Both the position numbers and the translations under genes were made by a program. From contig JAABSR010000003.1 of NCBI GenBank assembly GCA_011390245.1, positions 1-37,050 on the forward strand: a DNA stretch of 37,050 bases. Direction: 5' to 3'. The notes under the pieces are model-generated. The model was not told the origin of the DNA, searched no databases, and saw only the letters and a list, made by a program, of their open reading frames with translations. Of the stretch, positions 7,327 through 17,231 are shown piece by piece (the stretch's first letter is position 1; every line of letters begins with the position of its first letter). The DNA comes from Campylobacterales bacterium (lineage in GTDB: Bacteria; Campylobacterota; Campylobacteria; Campylobacterales; JAABSR01).

Positions 7327-7886
7327 CCAATTTTCTCTAGTGCTTCATCTGAGTATTTATATCCCAAATCATAAGCTTTGAGGTTTACTTCATGTACTTT
7401 TTCTGGTACTTTTGAGAGCATGACATCTTTTAGTGTCTCTTTGTCGATTGCTTTCATAAAGTTGTTTGCTATTGCTAGAGCTATAACAGATTGGGTTATA
7501 ACATTTCCAACCTCCTCTTTGGCAATAGTAATAATAGGAATCTCAACTATTTTCCATCTTTTTCTATCTTCATCAGTTGCTTTGATTAGGTTTGGTTCTA
7601 TAACAATAGTACCACCTTCACTTACACCACTTTTGAAAAGATCATAACTTTTTTGTGCAACTGAGAGCATAAAGTCAATCTCACCATCATTTGCATAAGG
7701 GTAGAAGATCTCATCATCATCTAGAGTTATATCCACAACCGTAGGACCACCTCTTACTTGAGATGTATATGTTGCAGTTTTAAGCCCATATCCTCCTATT
7801 TTTATCTTTGCTGCAGCAAAAATTTCACCCGCTAGAAGAACACCCTGTCCACCAACACCTGTAAATCTCATTAATGTTCTAGCCAT
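7323..7886 (-). CDS. oorC: 2-oxoglutarate:acceptor oxidoreductase, gamma subunit
   Basis: Gamma subunit of the four-subunit 2-oxoglutarate oxidoreductase, which interconverts 2-oxoglutarate + CoA and succinyl-CoA + CO2 with a flavodoxin or ferredoxin type carrier. The 187-aa protein has the gamma-domain signature TGVGGQGVLLAGEIFA near the N-terminus (9-24) and SQVRGGPTVVDITLDD (about 42-57). The ATG at 7886 follows AAGGAG at a seven-base spacing. It lies 9 bases after oorB and overlaps the next gene by four bases. This is the last oor gene in the order D-A-B-C used in Campylobacter and Helicobacter. Confidence 0.93.
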   Translation of the reverse strand: MARTLMRFTGVGGQGVLLAGEIFAAAKIKIGGYGLKTATYTSQVRGGPTVVDITLDDDEIFYPYANDGEIDFMLSVAQKSYDLFKSGVSEGGTIVIEPNLIKATDEDRKRWKIVEIPIITIAKEEVGNVITQSVIALAIANNFMKAIDKETLKDVMLSKVPEKVHEVNLKAYDLGYKYSDEALEKIG

Positions 7887-7895
7887 TGTGTCTCC

Positions 7896-8753
7896 TTATA
7901 TCTTTTTCTCAAAGTCATCTTGAGAGATAACTTTGCGTTTCTTTTGATGTACTGCTTTGATATCTTCATACATATCGCAATACTCTCTAGCTTTCTCATC
8001 ATGTTTTAGCACGCCTGTTGGAAATGTGTTAAGTTTCTCTTCATCACTTAACTTCTCATATCTGTTTATTGGTGCAGTAATTTTATCTATCCAGTCTAGA
8101 TTCTCCATAGCTGAGAGCATTTTGTTTTTTCTACCTAAGTTTACATGGCAGTTGCTCATGATATCAAAGAAGCTAAATCCTCTATGCTGGAATCCTTTTA
8201 CTAGTAACTTCTCTAGCTTTCTTGGGTCAAGCATAGTCTCTCTTCCTACAAAACTAGCACCACTTGCGATAGCTAGATTACATCCATCAAAAGTTGGATC
8301 TATATTTCCAGCTTTTTGAGAGACAGTCCACATACCTTGAGGTGTAGTTGGAGAAGTTTGCGAGTTTGTCAAACCATAGATAAAGTTGTTTATCATGATA
8401 AAGTTGATATCTATATTTCTCCTACAAGCATGAATAGTATGATTCCCACCAATTGCCAATGCATCACCATCACCAGCTACACATATTACATGTTTATCAG
8501 GATTTGCCATCTTGATACCAGTAGCAAATGCAACAGTTCTACCATGAGTTGTATGTACTGTGTTAAAATCAACATAAGAGGAGAATCTTCCACTACATCC
8601 AATTCCAGAAACAACAACTACATCATCTTGTTTCCAACCGCACTTCTCAATAGCTCTAATAACAGCTTTGAGTATAACGCCATCTCCACAACCCCAACAC
8701 CACAATGTTGGCATCTTCTCTAATCTTAGAAATTTATCGTAATTGTATGCCAT
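7896..8753 (-). CDS. oorB: 2-oxoglutarate:acceptor oxidoreductase, beta subunit (TPP-binding)
   Basis: Catalytic thiamine diphosphate subunit, 285 aa. It opens with the family motif TLWCWGCGDGVILKA (16-30), has CSGR near 53-56, and carries the TPP/Mg motif GDGDALAIGGNHTIHA (95-110) followed by MINNFIYGLT and SPTTP. These match 2-oxoacid:ferredoxin oxidoreductase beta chains. The ATG shares one base with the oorA stop (TAATG), so translation is probably coupled; a GGAG lies 11 bases upstream inside oorA. It acts with OorA, OorC and OorD in the cytoplasm. Confidence 0.94.
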   Translation of the reverse strand: MAYNYDKFLRLEKMPTLWCWGCGDGVILKAVIRAIEKCGWKQDDVVVVSGIGCSGRFSSYVDFNTVHTTHGRTVAFATGIKMANPDKHVICVAGDGDALAIGGNHTIHACRRNIDINFIMINNFIYGLTNSQTSPTTPQGMWTVSQKAGNIDPTFDGCNLAIASGASFVGRETMLDPRKLEKLLVKGFQHRGFSFFDIMSNCHVNLGRKNKMLSAMENLDWIDKITAPINRYEKLSDEEKLNTFPTGVLKHDEKAREYCDMYEDIKAVHQKKRKVISQDDFEKKI

Positions 8754-9898
8754 TAGATCATCTCCTTCACTTTATTCACAATCTCAAATGGTGAAATAGC
8801 TCTACCATTTACTTTGTACAGACCCTCTATATCAAGTCTGCTTGAAACTCTCTCCACCTCTTCAGTATATTGTCTAATATTTAGCTCAACACATAGAACA
8901 TTTTTGATCTTGTCAGTGAAGTGTTTGATTCTTTTAGCTGGACTTGGCCAAAGCGTGATAGGTCTAAACAATCCAGCTTTGATCCCATCCTCTCTTAGGT
9001 GTCTTATGGCCTCTTTTGCAGCCAATGAGACAGAACCATAAGCGATAACAAGAACATCATTTTCTTCCAAATCATCAACCATAAACTCCTCATTTAGCTC
9101 TAGCTCATCAGTATGGTTCATAACCTTATCTTCAAGTCTTTGAATAAGTTTTCTACAAGTCTCTATCTCTTCTGTTGGAAAACCTCTTCTATCATGATGC
9201 AAACCTGTAAAGTGGTATCTATACCCCTGAAACATAGGGTTTAAAACTGCTGGCTCATCGCCTCCACACTCATAAGGGAAATAGTCTTCTGGCTTTCCAT
9301 CAAATCTTTTTCTAGGAACGATTCCCTTTTTTACCTCTTCTACTGTAGGAACTATAGCCTTTCCATGCATGTGTCCAATAGTCTCATCAGTTAGAACAAT
9401 AACAGGCTGCATAAATCTATCTGCTAAGTTAAAAGCTCTCACCACTTCAGTATAACATTCCGCCAAACTTCCTGCACATAGTGTTATAGATCTATAGTCA
9501 CCATGACTTGGGTTTCTAGCTTGTCTTACATCACCTTGAGATACACGCGTTGGAAGACCAGTACTTGGACCACCTCTCATAACATCAACCACCACTAGCG
9601 GAACTTCTGCCATCTGTGCAAGACCTAGATTTTCAGCTTTTAGTGACATCCCAGGACCTGAAGTTGCAGTCATTGACCTAACCCCACTCATAGCTGCTCC
9701 AATAGCAGAAGCAACGCCAGCTATCTCATCTTCCATCTGAATACAGACACCATCAGCTGCAGGCAGAAGATCTGATATTGTATGCATCACCTCACTTGAT
9801 GGAGTGATTGGATAACCTCCAAAAAACTTACATCCCGCATCTACTGCAGCAATAGCAGCTAGATCGTTTCCAGTTGAAATAATTTCTCTAGTTTCCAT
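8753..9898 (-). CDS. oorA: 2-oxoglutarate:acceptor oxidoreductase, alpha subunit
   Basis: Alpha subunit, 381 aa, corresponding to the pyrimidine-binding and domain II parts of pyruvate:ferredoxin oxidoreductase. Visible motifs are GCKFFGGYPITPSSEVMHTI (22-41), QMEDEIAGVASAIGAAMSG (54-72), the strongly conserved TATSGPGMSLKAENLGLA (77-94) and MRGGPSTGLPTRVSQGD (107-123). The C-terminal half (from about 278) has VLVIAYGSVSLAAKEAI, typical of domain II. The start is supported by AAGGAG six bases before the ATG. It follows oorD by 10 bases. Confidence 0.94.
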   Translation of the reverse strand: METREIISTGNDLAAIAAVDAGCKFFGGYPITPSSEVMHTISDLLPAADGVCIQMEDEIAGVASAIGAAMSGVRSMTATSGPGMSLKAENLGLAQMAEVPLVVVDVMRGGPSTGLPTRVSQGDVRQARNPSHGDYRSITLCAGSLAECYTEVVRAFNLADRFMQPVIVLTDETIGHMHGKAIVPTVEEVKKGIVPRKRFDGKPEDYFPYECGGDEPAVLNPMFQGYRYHFTGLHHDRRGFPTEEIETCRKLIQRLEDKVMNHTDELELNEEFMVDDLEENDVLVIAYGSVSLAAKEAIRHLREDGIKAGLFRPITLWPSPAKRIKHFTDKIKNVLCVELNIRQYTEEVERVSSRLDIEGLYKVNGRAISPFEIVNKVKEMI

Positions 9899-9908
9899 TT
9901 AACGCTCC

Positions 9909-10223
9909 TTAATTGCCTGGATATCTATATTTGTTAGCTATTATAGCCTCTTGCCTAGCTTTTGCATCATCATTTAGTTTTGCAAATTTATACTCATTTT
10001 TTTCTGCTACAAAGATAGCAAAATCAGGGCAGTTTAGTTCACAGTTGATACAACCTGTACAACTCTCAGGATGTTTAATCCTTACCATTGCACCAAGTGT
10101 GCTACTTGGTTCAAGCTCCATTGCTAAAACACCTGCAGGGCATACTGACACACAGATATCGCATGCTTTGCATCTACTCTCATCAACCCAGACGGGCGTA
10201 TTTTCAGGCGCTACTACACTCAT
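9909..10223 (-). CDS. oorD: 2-oxoglutarate:acceptor oxidoreductase, delta subunit (2x[4Fe-4S])
   Basis: Ferredoxin-like electron-transfer subunit, 104 aa. Two Cys motifs for [4Fe-4S] clusters are visible: CKACDICVSVCPAG (18-31) and CTGCINCELNCPD (55-67). It presumably passes electrons between the TPP site of OorA/B and the external carrier. A good AAGGAG precedes the ATG. It is the first oor gene and follows sucD by 22 bases, which places the 2-oxoglutarate and succinyl-CoA steps in one transcript. Confidence 0.92.
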   Translation of the reverse strand: MSVVAPENTPVWVDESRCKACDICVSVCPAGVLAMELEPSSTLGAMVRIKHPESCTGCINCELNCPDFAIFVAEKNEYKFAKLNDDAKARQEAIIANKYRYPGN

Positions 10224-10245
10224 ATCACTTATCTCCTTATTAGAT

Positions 10246-11115
10246 TTAGTTTAAAACTTCTTTTACAGCTTTACCGATATCAGCAGGAGATATCACAACT
10301 CTTACACCTGCCTCCTCTAATGCTGTCATCTTTTCAGCTGCAGTTCCAGCACCACCGCTAATAATAGCTCCAGCGTGACCCATTCTTTTTCCTTTTGGAG
10401 CAGTCTGTCCAGCGATAAAAGCCACTACTGGCTTTTTTATATTCTCTTTTATAAAATGTGCAGCTTGAATCTCCAAATCACCACCAATCTCACCAATCAT
10501 CACAATAGCTTTAGTCTCAGGGTCATTTTCAAACATTGGCAGTAGCTGCTTATATGAGAGACCAATGATTGGATCTCCACCTATTCCAACAGCAGTTGAA
10601 ATACCATAACCCTCACACACTACTTGATTGCTAGCCTCATAAGTTAGTGTTCCAGATTTTGAAATAAGCCCAACATTCCCTTTTTTGAAAATCATACCAG
10701 GCATGATTCCAATTTTGCACTCCTCAGCTGTGATGATTCCAGGGCAATTTGGCCCTATTGTTTTCATCTCTTTTTTTACTGCATAAGCTTTTGCAAACAT
10801 CATATCTTTAACAGGTGCACCCTCTGTAATGATAACTGCTAGCTCAATACCTGCATCTGCTGCTTCCATGACCGCATCACTTACAAAAGCTGGTGGTACA
10901 AATATCATAGAAACAGTTGCTTTTGTCTTTTTAACTGCTTCTGCAACAGTATTAAAAACAGGCTTTCCAAGATGTTCCATGCCACCCTTGCCAGGGGTAA
11001 CACCACCTACAATTTGAGTTCCATACGCCAAACACTGTTCAGAGTGAAATGTCCCCTCTTTTCCAGTGAAACCTTGAACTATAACTTTTGTATTTTTATC
11101 TACTAATATTGACAT
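10246..11115 (-). CDS. sucD: Succinyl-CoA synthetase, alpha subunit
   Basis: 289 aa, the usual length. It carries the CoA-binding Rossmann start [17 protein letters not shown] (12-28), PNCPGI (122-127) and the phospho-histidine loop [16 protein letters not shown] with the active His at 247. Together with SucC it interconverts succinyl-CoA and succinate with NTP formation. The ATG lies three bases after the sucC stop. The enzyme is reversible, so it serves both the oxidative and the reductive direction of the cycle. Confidence 0.96.
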   Translation of the reverse strand: MSILVDKNTKVIVQGFTGKEGTFHSEQCLAYGTQIVGGVTPGKGGMEHLGKPVFNTVAEAVKKTKATVSMIFVPPAFVSDAVMEAADAGIELAVIITEGAPVKDMMFAKAYAVKKEMKTIGPNCPGIITAEECKIGIMPGMIFKKGNVGLISKSGTLTYEASNQVVCEGYGISTAVGIGGDPIIGLSYKQLLPMFENDPETKAIVMIGEIGGDLEIQAAHFIKENIKKPVVAFIAGQTAPKGKRMGHAGAIISGGAGTAAEKMTALEEAGVRVVISPADIGKAVKEVLN

Positions 11116-11118
11116 GAC

Positions 11119-12288
11119 CTAACCTCTCTTTGCGGCTTCAACAGCTTTTTTTGCACCATCTTCTAAATCATTTGCTGCTATGATATTCTCAATCCCAGCA
11201 CTATTTAAGATCGCAGCTGCCTCTTTTGCGTTTGTTCCATCAAGCCTGACAATAACTGGCACATTTACATCTGTAATCTTTGTAGCCTCCAAGATTCCAT
11301 TTGCTACTCTATCACATCTGACTATTCCACCAAAAATATTGACAAATATTGACTTTACATTTTTATCTTTTAGGATAATCTCAAATCCTTTTGCAACTGT
11401 TTCAGGATTTGCGCCGCCACCCACATCCAAAAAGTTTGCAGGCTTTCCACCAACATAATTTATCGTATCCATTGTACCCATAGCAAGCCCAGCACCATTT
11501 ACCATGCAGCCAACATCGCCATCTAGCTTTACATAACTTAGACCATATTTTCCTGCTTCTATCTCAGTTGCTTCCTCTTCACTAAGATCTCTCATCTCAG
11601 CTATAGAGTTTTGTCTATAGAGTGCGTTGTTGTCAAATCCCATCTTTGCATCTAGTGCCAAGAACCTTCCATCTCCAGTTTTGATGAGTGGATTTATCTC
11701 TATCATCTCTGCATCATTTTCCATATATACTTTGTACAGTGCTTGTGCAAATTTGATAAAAGGCATGATATCAGCATTCTCAAGCCCTAGCCCAAAAGCT
11801 ATCTCTCTTCCGTGGAATCCTTGAAAACCAATAGTTGGATCAATAGCCACTTTTACAATCTTTTCAGGAGATTTACTAGCCACCTCTTCAATCTCCATAC
11901 CGCCCTCAGTAGAAGCCATCATCACTGGCATCTCTTTTGCACGATCTAGTACCATACCAAGATAGTACTCTTTTTTTATATCAGCACCCTCTTCAATATA
12001 GACTTTTTGAACAAGCTTGCCCTCAGCTCCAGTTTGGTGAGTTACTAGATTCATACCAAGTATTTTGGTTGCCCAATCTTTTACCTCATCTGTGGTTTTA
12101 GCAATTTTCACGCCACCACCTAATCCTCTTCCACCTGCATGTATTTGAGCTTTTACCACCCATATATTTCCACCTAAATCTTGAGCAACTCTGACCGCTT
12201 CATCAGGTGTATATGCTACATGGCCACTTGGCGTTGGGACACCATATTTTCTAAATATCTCTTTTGCTTGATATTCATGTATGTTCAT
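11119..12288 (-). CDS. sucC: Succinyl-CoA synthetase, beta subunit (ATP-grasp)
   Basis: 389 aa, full length. It begins with the hallmark MNIHEYQAKEIFRKYGVP, has the ATP-grasp segment VVKAQIHAGGRGLGGGVKIA (44-63), the metal-binding MIEINPLI region (about 196-203) and, near the end, FVNIFGGIVRCDRVANGI, the part that contacts the CoA/phosphate site. Ribosome site AAGGAAG lies before the ATG. It sits 29 bases after fumC, so the set fumC-sucC-sucD-oorDABC is probably co-transcribed. Confidence 0.96.
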   Translation of the reverse strand: MNIHEYQAKEIFRKYGVPTPSGHVAYTPDEAVRVAQDLGGNIWVVKAQIHAGGRGLGGGVKIAKTTDEVKDWATKILGMNLVTHQTGAEGKLVQKVYIEEGADIKKEYYLGMVLDRAKEMPVMMASTEGGMEIEEVASKSPEKIVKVAIDPTIGFQGFHGREIAFGLGLENADIMPFIKFAQALYKVYMENDAEMIEINPLIKTGDGRFLALDAKMGFDNNALYRQNSIAEMRDLSEEEATEIEAGKYGLSYVKLDGDVGCMVNGAGLAMGTMDTINYVGGKPANFLDVGGGANPETVAKGFEIILKDKNVKSIFVNIFGGIVRCDRVANGILEATKITDVNVPVIVRLDGTNAKEAAAILNSAGIENIIAANDLEDGAKKAVEAAKRG

Positions 12289-12317
12289 AACATCTTCCTT
12301 CTCACTTTATTCTCTCA

Positions 12318-13706
12318 TTACTCTTTTGGGGAAGTCATCTCGCTAGCAACTACCCACCTATCAAAATCTTCACTACTTAAAAGCTCAAGCTCTAGAGCAG
12401 ATTCTTTTAATGTTATGCCTCTCTTATGCGCATTTTTTGCTATTTTTGCTGCATTTTCATAACCAATATGTGGATTAAGAGCGGTTACTAACATTAAAGA
12501 GCTATTTAGATTTCTTTCAATAGTTTCTATGTTTGGCTCTAAACCAATGACACACTTTTGATTAAAAGAATCCATACCATCACTCAAAAGTCTAATTGAT
12601 TGCAAAAAGTTGTATGCAATAACAGGCTTAAATACATTCAACTCAAAATTTCCCTGAGATGCTCCAAAACCAATAGTCACATCATTTCCTAAAACTTGAG
12701 TAGCTATCATTGTTAGTGCTTCAGATTGAGTTGGATTTACTTTTCCTGGCATTATTGAGCTACCAGGTTCATTTTCTGGTATTGTTATTTCACCAATACC
12801 ACACCTAGGGCCAGAGGCAAGCCAGCGGACATCATTTGCTATCTTCATAAGATTCATAGCCAAAGCTTTGAGTGCCCCATGAGCATAAACAGCAGCATCA
12901 TGAGAGGTTAGGGCATGAAATTTGTTTGGAGCAGAGCAGAATCTTTTAGAGGTTAGCAAAGAGATCTCCTCAGCTACCATATCTCCAAATTTAGGATGAG
13001 CATTTAGACCAGTACCAACAGCAGTACCACCAATAGCTAGCTCCCTAATACCTTCTATAGATTCTTCGATCATTTTAGAATTTTTGGAGAGCATCTCCAC
13101 CCATCCACTTATCTCTTGACCTAGTGTTATTGGAGTTGCATCTTGTAGGTGTGTTCTTCCTATTTTTACAATATTTGCAAATTCAAGTGATTTTTTCTCC
13201 AATACGCTCTCTAGTCTTTTTATTGCAGGCAAGATTCTATCTTCAAGCTCAATAACTAAAGCCACATGCATAGCAGTTGGGTAGGTGTCATTACTACTTT
13301 GACCTTTGTTGACATCATCATTTGGGTGAACTAGCTTACTTCCTAGATCTCCACCAAGCTTGAGAGATGCGATAGTTGCTATAACCTCATTTGAGTTCAT
13401 ATTACTCTGTGTTCCACTTCCAGTTTGCCAAACTACAAGAGGAAACTCATCATCATGCTCACCTCTTAGTATCTCATCGCAAGCTTGAACTATCACATCT
13501 TTTTTGTCATTTGGGAGTCTCTCTAGTCTGTTGTTTGCAATCGCACATGATCTCTTTAGTATTGCAAATGCTCTAACTATCTCTATAGGCATCTTTTCAG
13601 TGCCAATTTTGAAGTTTTCACAACTTCTTTGAGTCTGTGCTCCCCACAATTTTTCAGATGGAACTTTGATCTCTCCCATAGTGTCTTTTTCGATTCTATA
13701 AGACAT
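12318..13706 (-). CDS. fumC: Fumarate hydratase, class II
   Basis: Interconverts fumarate and L-malate; class II enzymes lack iron-sulfur clusters and tolerate oxygen. The protein has 462 aa from the ATG at 13706. Family signature [11 protein letters not shown] is at 315-325, with [16 protein letters not shown] (93-108), the [18 protein letters not shown]-site region (127-143) and RTHLQDATP (184-192). The start is chosen at 13706 because GAGGGGG lies eight bases before it; an upstream in-frame TTG at 13724 would sit inside mdh and lacks such a site. The ribosome site itself lies inside the last codons of mdh. It could be confused with aspartase, but the motifs fit FumC better. Confidence 0.92.
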   Translation of the reverse strand: MSYRIEKDTMGEIKVPSEKLWGAQTQRSCENFKIGTEKMPIEIVRAFAILKRSCAIANNRLERLPNDKKDVIVQACDEILRGEHDDEFPLVVWQTGSGTQSNMNSNEVIATIASLKLGGDLGSKLVHPNDDVNKGQSSNDTYPTAMHVALVIELEDRILPAIKRLESVLEKKSLEFANIVKIGRTHLQDATPITLGQEISGWVEMLSKNSKMIEESIEGIRELAIGGTAVGTGLNAHPKFGDMVAEEISLLTSKRFCSAPNKFHALTSHDAAVYAHGALKALAMNLMKIANDVRWLASGPRCGIGEITIPENEPGSSIMPGKVNPTQSEALTMIATQVLGNDVTIGFGASQGNFELNVFKPVIAYNFLQSIRLLSDGMDSFNQKCVIGLEPNIETIERNLNSSLMLVTALNPHIGYENAAKIAKNAHKRGITLKESALELELLSSEDFDRWVVASEMTSPKE

Positions 13707-13707
13707 A

Positions 13708-14667
13708 TTACGCCCCCTCAGCAAAGAAATTTTTACTCTCTAGTGTATCAAGAAGTGACTGAACAGATTCCATTGAAGTTTTCAACATCTTCTTTTCACA
13801 ACTATTTAGCGTCACTTCAATAATCTCTTCAGCTCCATGAGCACCAAGCTTAACTGGCACACCATTTACTATATCACTATAATTGTACTCACCCTTTAAA
13901 GTTACAGCACATGGATGAATCTGTTTTGTATCTCTAAGTATCGCCTCTACCATTATAGCTACAGATTTTGCAGGAGCGTAATATGCTGAACCAGTCTGGA
14001 GATGGGATACTATTTCAGCTCCAGCTTGTTTTGTACGCTCCACTATGGATTCTATTGTACTTTCATCCAAAAGATCAGCCAAAGGTACACCTGCTATTGT
14101 AGAGTATCTAGGAAGTGGAACCATATCATCACCATGTCCACCCATAACAGAGGCTCTAATTTGTCCACCACCATAACCAAGCTTTTCTTGAATAAAAGAG
14201 GACATTCTAGCACTATCCAAGATTCCTGCCATACCTATAACTCTACTTCTTGAAAATCCAAGTGTCTTGTATGCAACATAAGTCATAGCATCTAGAGGAT
14301 TTGTCACAATTATGACAATAGCATTTGGTGAGTACTTTTTGATATCGATACAAACTTCTCTCATTATTTTTGCATTTATAAGTAATAAATCATCTCTACT
14401 CATACCTGGTTTTCTTGGGCTTCCAGCAGTTATCACAATGATATCACAATCTTTTAAATCCTCTGGATTATCAGCAACTGTGACTATTGAGTGGCTTCTT
14501 CCTGCTGCTGCTGCTTGACACATATCTAGTGCTTTGCCTCTTGCTATGCCAGGTTTGTTGTCTCTTAATACTATTTCGTGGCAATGTCCATTCATGGCTA
14601 ATATGAAAGCTACTGAGGAGCCCACATTTCCAGCACCGACAATACCAACTTTTCTACTTCTGCTCAT
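13708..14667 (-). CDS. mdh: Malate dehydrogenase
   Basis: NAD-dependent malate dehydrogenase of the LDH-like type, 319 aa. The nucleotide fold is [14 protein letters not shown] (7-20), substrate Arg residues are in [13 protein letters not shown] (R85, R91), TNPLDAM is at 122-128, and the catalytic His is in [14 protein letters not shown] (H178). MDH rather than LDH is indicated by Arg in the specificity loop and by the gene context. AGGAGATTT precedes the ATG. It is followed by fumC after one base, and preceded by a 174-base gap from icd that probably holds its own promoter. Confidence 0.95.
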   Translation of the reverse strand: MSRSRKVGIVGAGNVGSSVAFILAMNGHCHEIVLRDNKPGIARGKALDMCQAAAAGRSHSIVTVADNPEDLKDCDIIVITAGSPRKPGMSRDDLLLINAKIMREVCIDIKKYSPNAIVIIVTNPLDAMTYVAYKTLGFSRSRVIGMAGILDSARMSSFIQEKLGYGGGQIRASVMGGHGDDMVPLPRYSTIAGVPLADLLDESTIESIVERTKQAGAEIVSHLQTGSAYYAPAKSVAIMVEAILRDTKQIHPCAVTLKGEYNYSDIVNGVPVKLGAHGAEEIIEVTLNSCEKKMLKTSMESVQSLLDTLESKNFFAEGA

Positions 14668-14841
14668 TAAATCTCCTAAAATTTTACAGTTCCCCTAAGT
14701 TATACAAAATGAGCACTTAAATCCAACCAACCTTTAAAGCTTTTTATCTATAAAAACTTAGAAGATGGGATAAAATGAAACAAATTTACCCCACCTTGTG
14801 TATCAAATCGTTACATTATATATAAATTTTATAAATAATAT
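14668..14841 (-). promoter_or_regulatory. Probable mdh promoter region with a GTAAC half-site
   Basis: Reading toward mdh, TATAAT occurs near the icd end (about 14818-14823, just before GTAAC at 14810-14814), and a second possible -10 TATAAC lies about 35 bases before the ATG, near 14700. I cannot choose between them. The GTAAC motif resembles the half-sites upstream of icd and acnB. No convincing terminator for icd is visible; an imperfect GGGATAAAAT/ATTTACCCC pairing exists at 14767-14793. Confidence 0.4.
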
Positions 14842-17034
14842 CTATATAGAATCCACAATACTATTTAGTGTATTGCTAGGTCTCATTGCTCTCTCTGCCT
14901 TTTCATCATCTGGATGGTAGTATCCACCTATGTCTTTTGGAGAACCCTCAGTTGCAAGAAGCTCTCCAATAATCTTATCTTCATTCTCTATCAATGCTTT
15001 TGCTATAGGAGAGAATTTTGCTTCAAGCTCCGCATCTCCACATTTTGAAAGTGCATCTGCCCAATATTGTGCTACGAAGAAGTGACTAGCTTTATTATCA
15101 GGTTCTCCACATTTTCTACCCGGAGCTTTATTGTTATCAAGATAGCCCTGATTTGCCTTATCAAGAGATTCTATAACTTTAGCTAGTTTTGGGTTGTTTG
15201 TTTTATTGTTTATATGTCTTAATGCTTCAGCTAAAGCCAAAAACTCACCTAAAGAATCCCATCTTAGATGACCATCTGCCAAAAACTGATCTACATGCTT
15301 TGGTGCACTTCCACCAGCTCCAGTTTCAAAAAGTCCTCCACCTGCAAGTAGTGGCACTATTGAGAGCATTTTTGCTGATGTGCCAAGCTCCAAAATAGGA
15401 TACATATCAGTTAGGTGATCTCTTAATACATTTCCTGTAGCTGCTATTGTATCTTTACCCTCTCTTACTCTAGCGTTTGTATAAGCTGTCGCATCTTGTA
15501 CATTTTTGATAGACCACTCAACTCCATTTGTGTCAAACTCCTTGATATACTCATTTAATTTTACAATCAAATTTTTATCATGAGCTCTATTTTCATCTAG
15601 CCAAAACACTACTGGATTTCCAGTGATTTTCCCTCTCTCAACTGCTAGTCTTATCCAATCTTTGATAGGTATATCTTTTGTTCTACTCATTCTCCAGATA
15701 TCACCTGCCTCTACATCATGGCTACATATAACATTTCCACTAGCATCTTTTACCTCTACAACTCCATCCTCTTCTATCTCAAAAGTTGTAGGGTGTGAGC
15801 CATACTCTTCAGCTTTTTGAGCCATAAGTCCTACATTTGCAACATTACCCATTGTGCTTACATCATACTGTCCATTTTTCACACAATCATCTACCATACC
15901 TTGATGAAATCTTGCGTATGAGCTATCTGGGATTACTGCTGCACACTCTTGTAACTCTCCAGCTGGATTCCACATCTTGCCACCATCTCTTACAACAACA
16001 GGCATTGAAGCATCAATAATAATATCATTACTTGCATGTAGGTTTGTTATACCATTGTCGCTATCTACCATTGCCATCGCTGGTTGTTTTTCAAAACAAG
16101 CATCTATAGCAGCTTTTATCTCATCTTTTTTGTCTGATTTTTCAAGTTTTTTATAGAGATCTCCCAATCCTAAGTTTACATTTACACCTAGTGCTTTAAG
16201 ATCATCTCCATATTTATCAAACACATCTTTGAAATAGACTTTTATAGCATGACCAAACATGATAGGATCACTAACTTTCATCATCGTAGCTTTTAGGTGT
16301 AGTGACCAAAGCACGCCTTTTGCTTTTGCGTTATCAAGTGACTTTTGATAAAACGCTTGCAAAGCTTTTGCACTCATGAAAGTACAATCAATCACCTCTT
16401 TATCTTTAGCATCTAGCTCTTTTAAGCATTTGCCATTTAGGTTGATAGTTATTTTTTGATCACCTTTGATCACTGCTGATTTCTCATTTGAATAGAAGTC
16501 ATTATTTCCATCCATGTGCTCTACATAAGCTTTAGAAGGAGATTCAAAAGGTCTTAACTTGTGAGGATTTTTTTTAGCAAAATTTTTGACAGCTGCTGCT
16601 GCTCTTCTATCGCTATTTCCCTCTCTTAGAACTGGATTAACAGCAGAACCAAGACAAGCTGAATATCTCTCTTTAATCTTTTTCTCTTCATCATTTTTTG
16701 GCTCATAAGGAAAATTTGGTAGTTTATACCCTTGAGATTGAAGCTCTTCGATACACTCTACAAGCTGTGTTACAGATGCAGAAATATTTGGAAGCTTTAT
16801 AATATTTCCCTCAGGTTTTTTTACAACTTCACCAAGCTTTGCAAGCTCATCATCTATTTTTTGCTCACTAGTTAGATACTCAGGAAAAGTAGATATAACT
16901 CTTCCAGCAAGTGAGATGTCGCTCAATTCAAGATCTACACCACCTTGTGCACAAAACTTCTTTGCAATTGGAAGAAGAGAGTATGTTGCTAAAGCTGGTG
17001 CCTCATCAATTTTTGTCCAGATAATTTTTGACAC
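14842..17034 (-). CDS. icd: Isocitrate dehydrogenase, monomeric NADP type
   Basis: Monomeric isocitrate dehydrogenase (about 740 aa family), which converts isocitrate to 2-oxoglutarate with NADP, or the reverse. It is unrelated in length to the 400-aa dimeric type. The start is a GTG at 17034 giving (V/M)[18 protein letters not shown], the typical N-terminus, with AAGGAG six bases upstream; this yields 730 aa. Characteristic stretches are [57 protein letters not shown], and near the end [15 protein letters not shown] and [13 protein letters not shown]-like [14 protein letters not shown]. Monomeric ICD next to mdh is a known Campylobacter arrangement. Confidence 0.95.
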   Translation of the reverse strand: MSKIIWTKIDEAPALATYSLLPIAKKFCAQGGVDLELSDISLAGRVISTFPEYLTSEQKIDDELAKLGEVVKKPEGNIIKLPNISASVTQLVECIEELQSQGYKLPNFPYEPKNDEEKKIKERYSACLGSAVNPVLREGNSDRRAAAAVKNFAKKNPHKLRPFESPSKAYVEHMDGNNDFYSNEKSAVIKGDQKITINLNGKCLKELDAKDKEVIDCTFMSAKALQAFYQKSLDNAKAKGVLWSLHLKATMMKVSDPIMFGHAIKVYFKDVFDKYGDDLKALGVNVNLGLGDLYKKLEKSDKKDEIKAAIDACFEKQPAMAMVDSDNGITNLHASNDIIIDASMPVVVRDGGKMWNPAGELQECAAVIPDSSYARFHQGMVDDCVKNGQYDVSTMGNVANVGLMAQKAEEYGSHPTTFEIEEDGVVEVKDASGNVICSHDVEAGDIWRMSRTKDIPIKDWIRLAVERGKITGNPVVFWLDENRAHDKNLIVKLNEYIKEFDTNGVEWSIKNVQDATAYTNARVREGKDTIAATGNVLRDHLTDMYPILELGTSAKMLSIVPLLAGGGLFETGAGGSAPKHVDQFLADGHLRWDSLGEFLALAEALRHINNKTNNPKLAKVIESLDKANQGYLDNNKAPGRKCGEPDNKASHFFVAQYWADALSKCGDAELEAKFSPIAKALIENEDKIIGELLATEGSPKDIGGYYHPDDEKAERAMRPSNTLNSIVDSI

Positions 17035-17231
17035 AGTAAACTCCTTATATGGTAAATTAGGTTGATATCGGTAGAATTGTAACACTATTAGAGTTTTTAT
17101 TTCTACAATTTACTACAAAGTAGTGCTAAAATTATTTATGTATGTTACAAAAATACACATTAAATCAAATTAAGACATAAAAGTGTTACTTTTTGAAATA
17201 CTTGAGAGCCAGTTAGATGATTTTAGAAGAA
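17035..17231 (-). promoter_or_regulatory. icd upstream region with three GTTAC/GTAAC half-sites
   Basis: About 200 bases between icd and mltG with no gene. On the + strand it shows GTAAC at 17079-17083, GTTAC at 17144-17148 and GTTAC at 17185-17189; the wider forms are TTGTAACACTA, TATGTTACAAA and AGTGTTACTTT. The same core occurs upstream of acnB and mdh. A promoter for icd must lie here, but I see no single best -35/-10 pair. No clear terminator for mltG was expected or seen, because mltG ends toward icd on the same strand and could read into it. Confidence 0.45.

Noticed and set aside
13707-13724. Longer fumC start (TTG) inside mdh
   Set aside because: The GAGGGGG ribosome site and family N-terminus point to the ATG at 13706.
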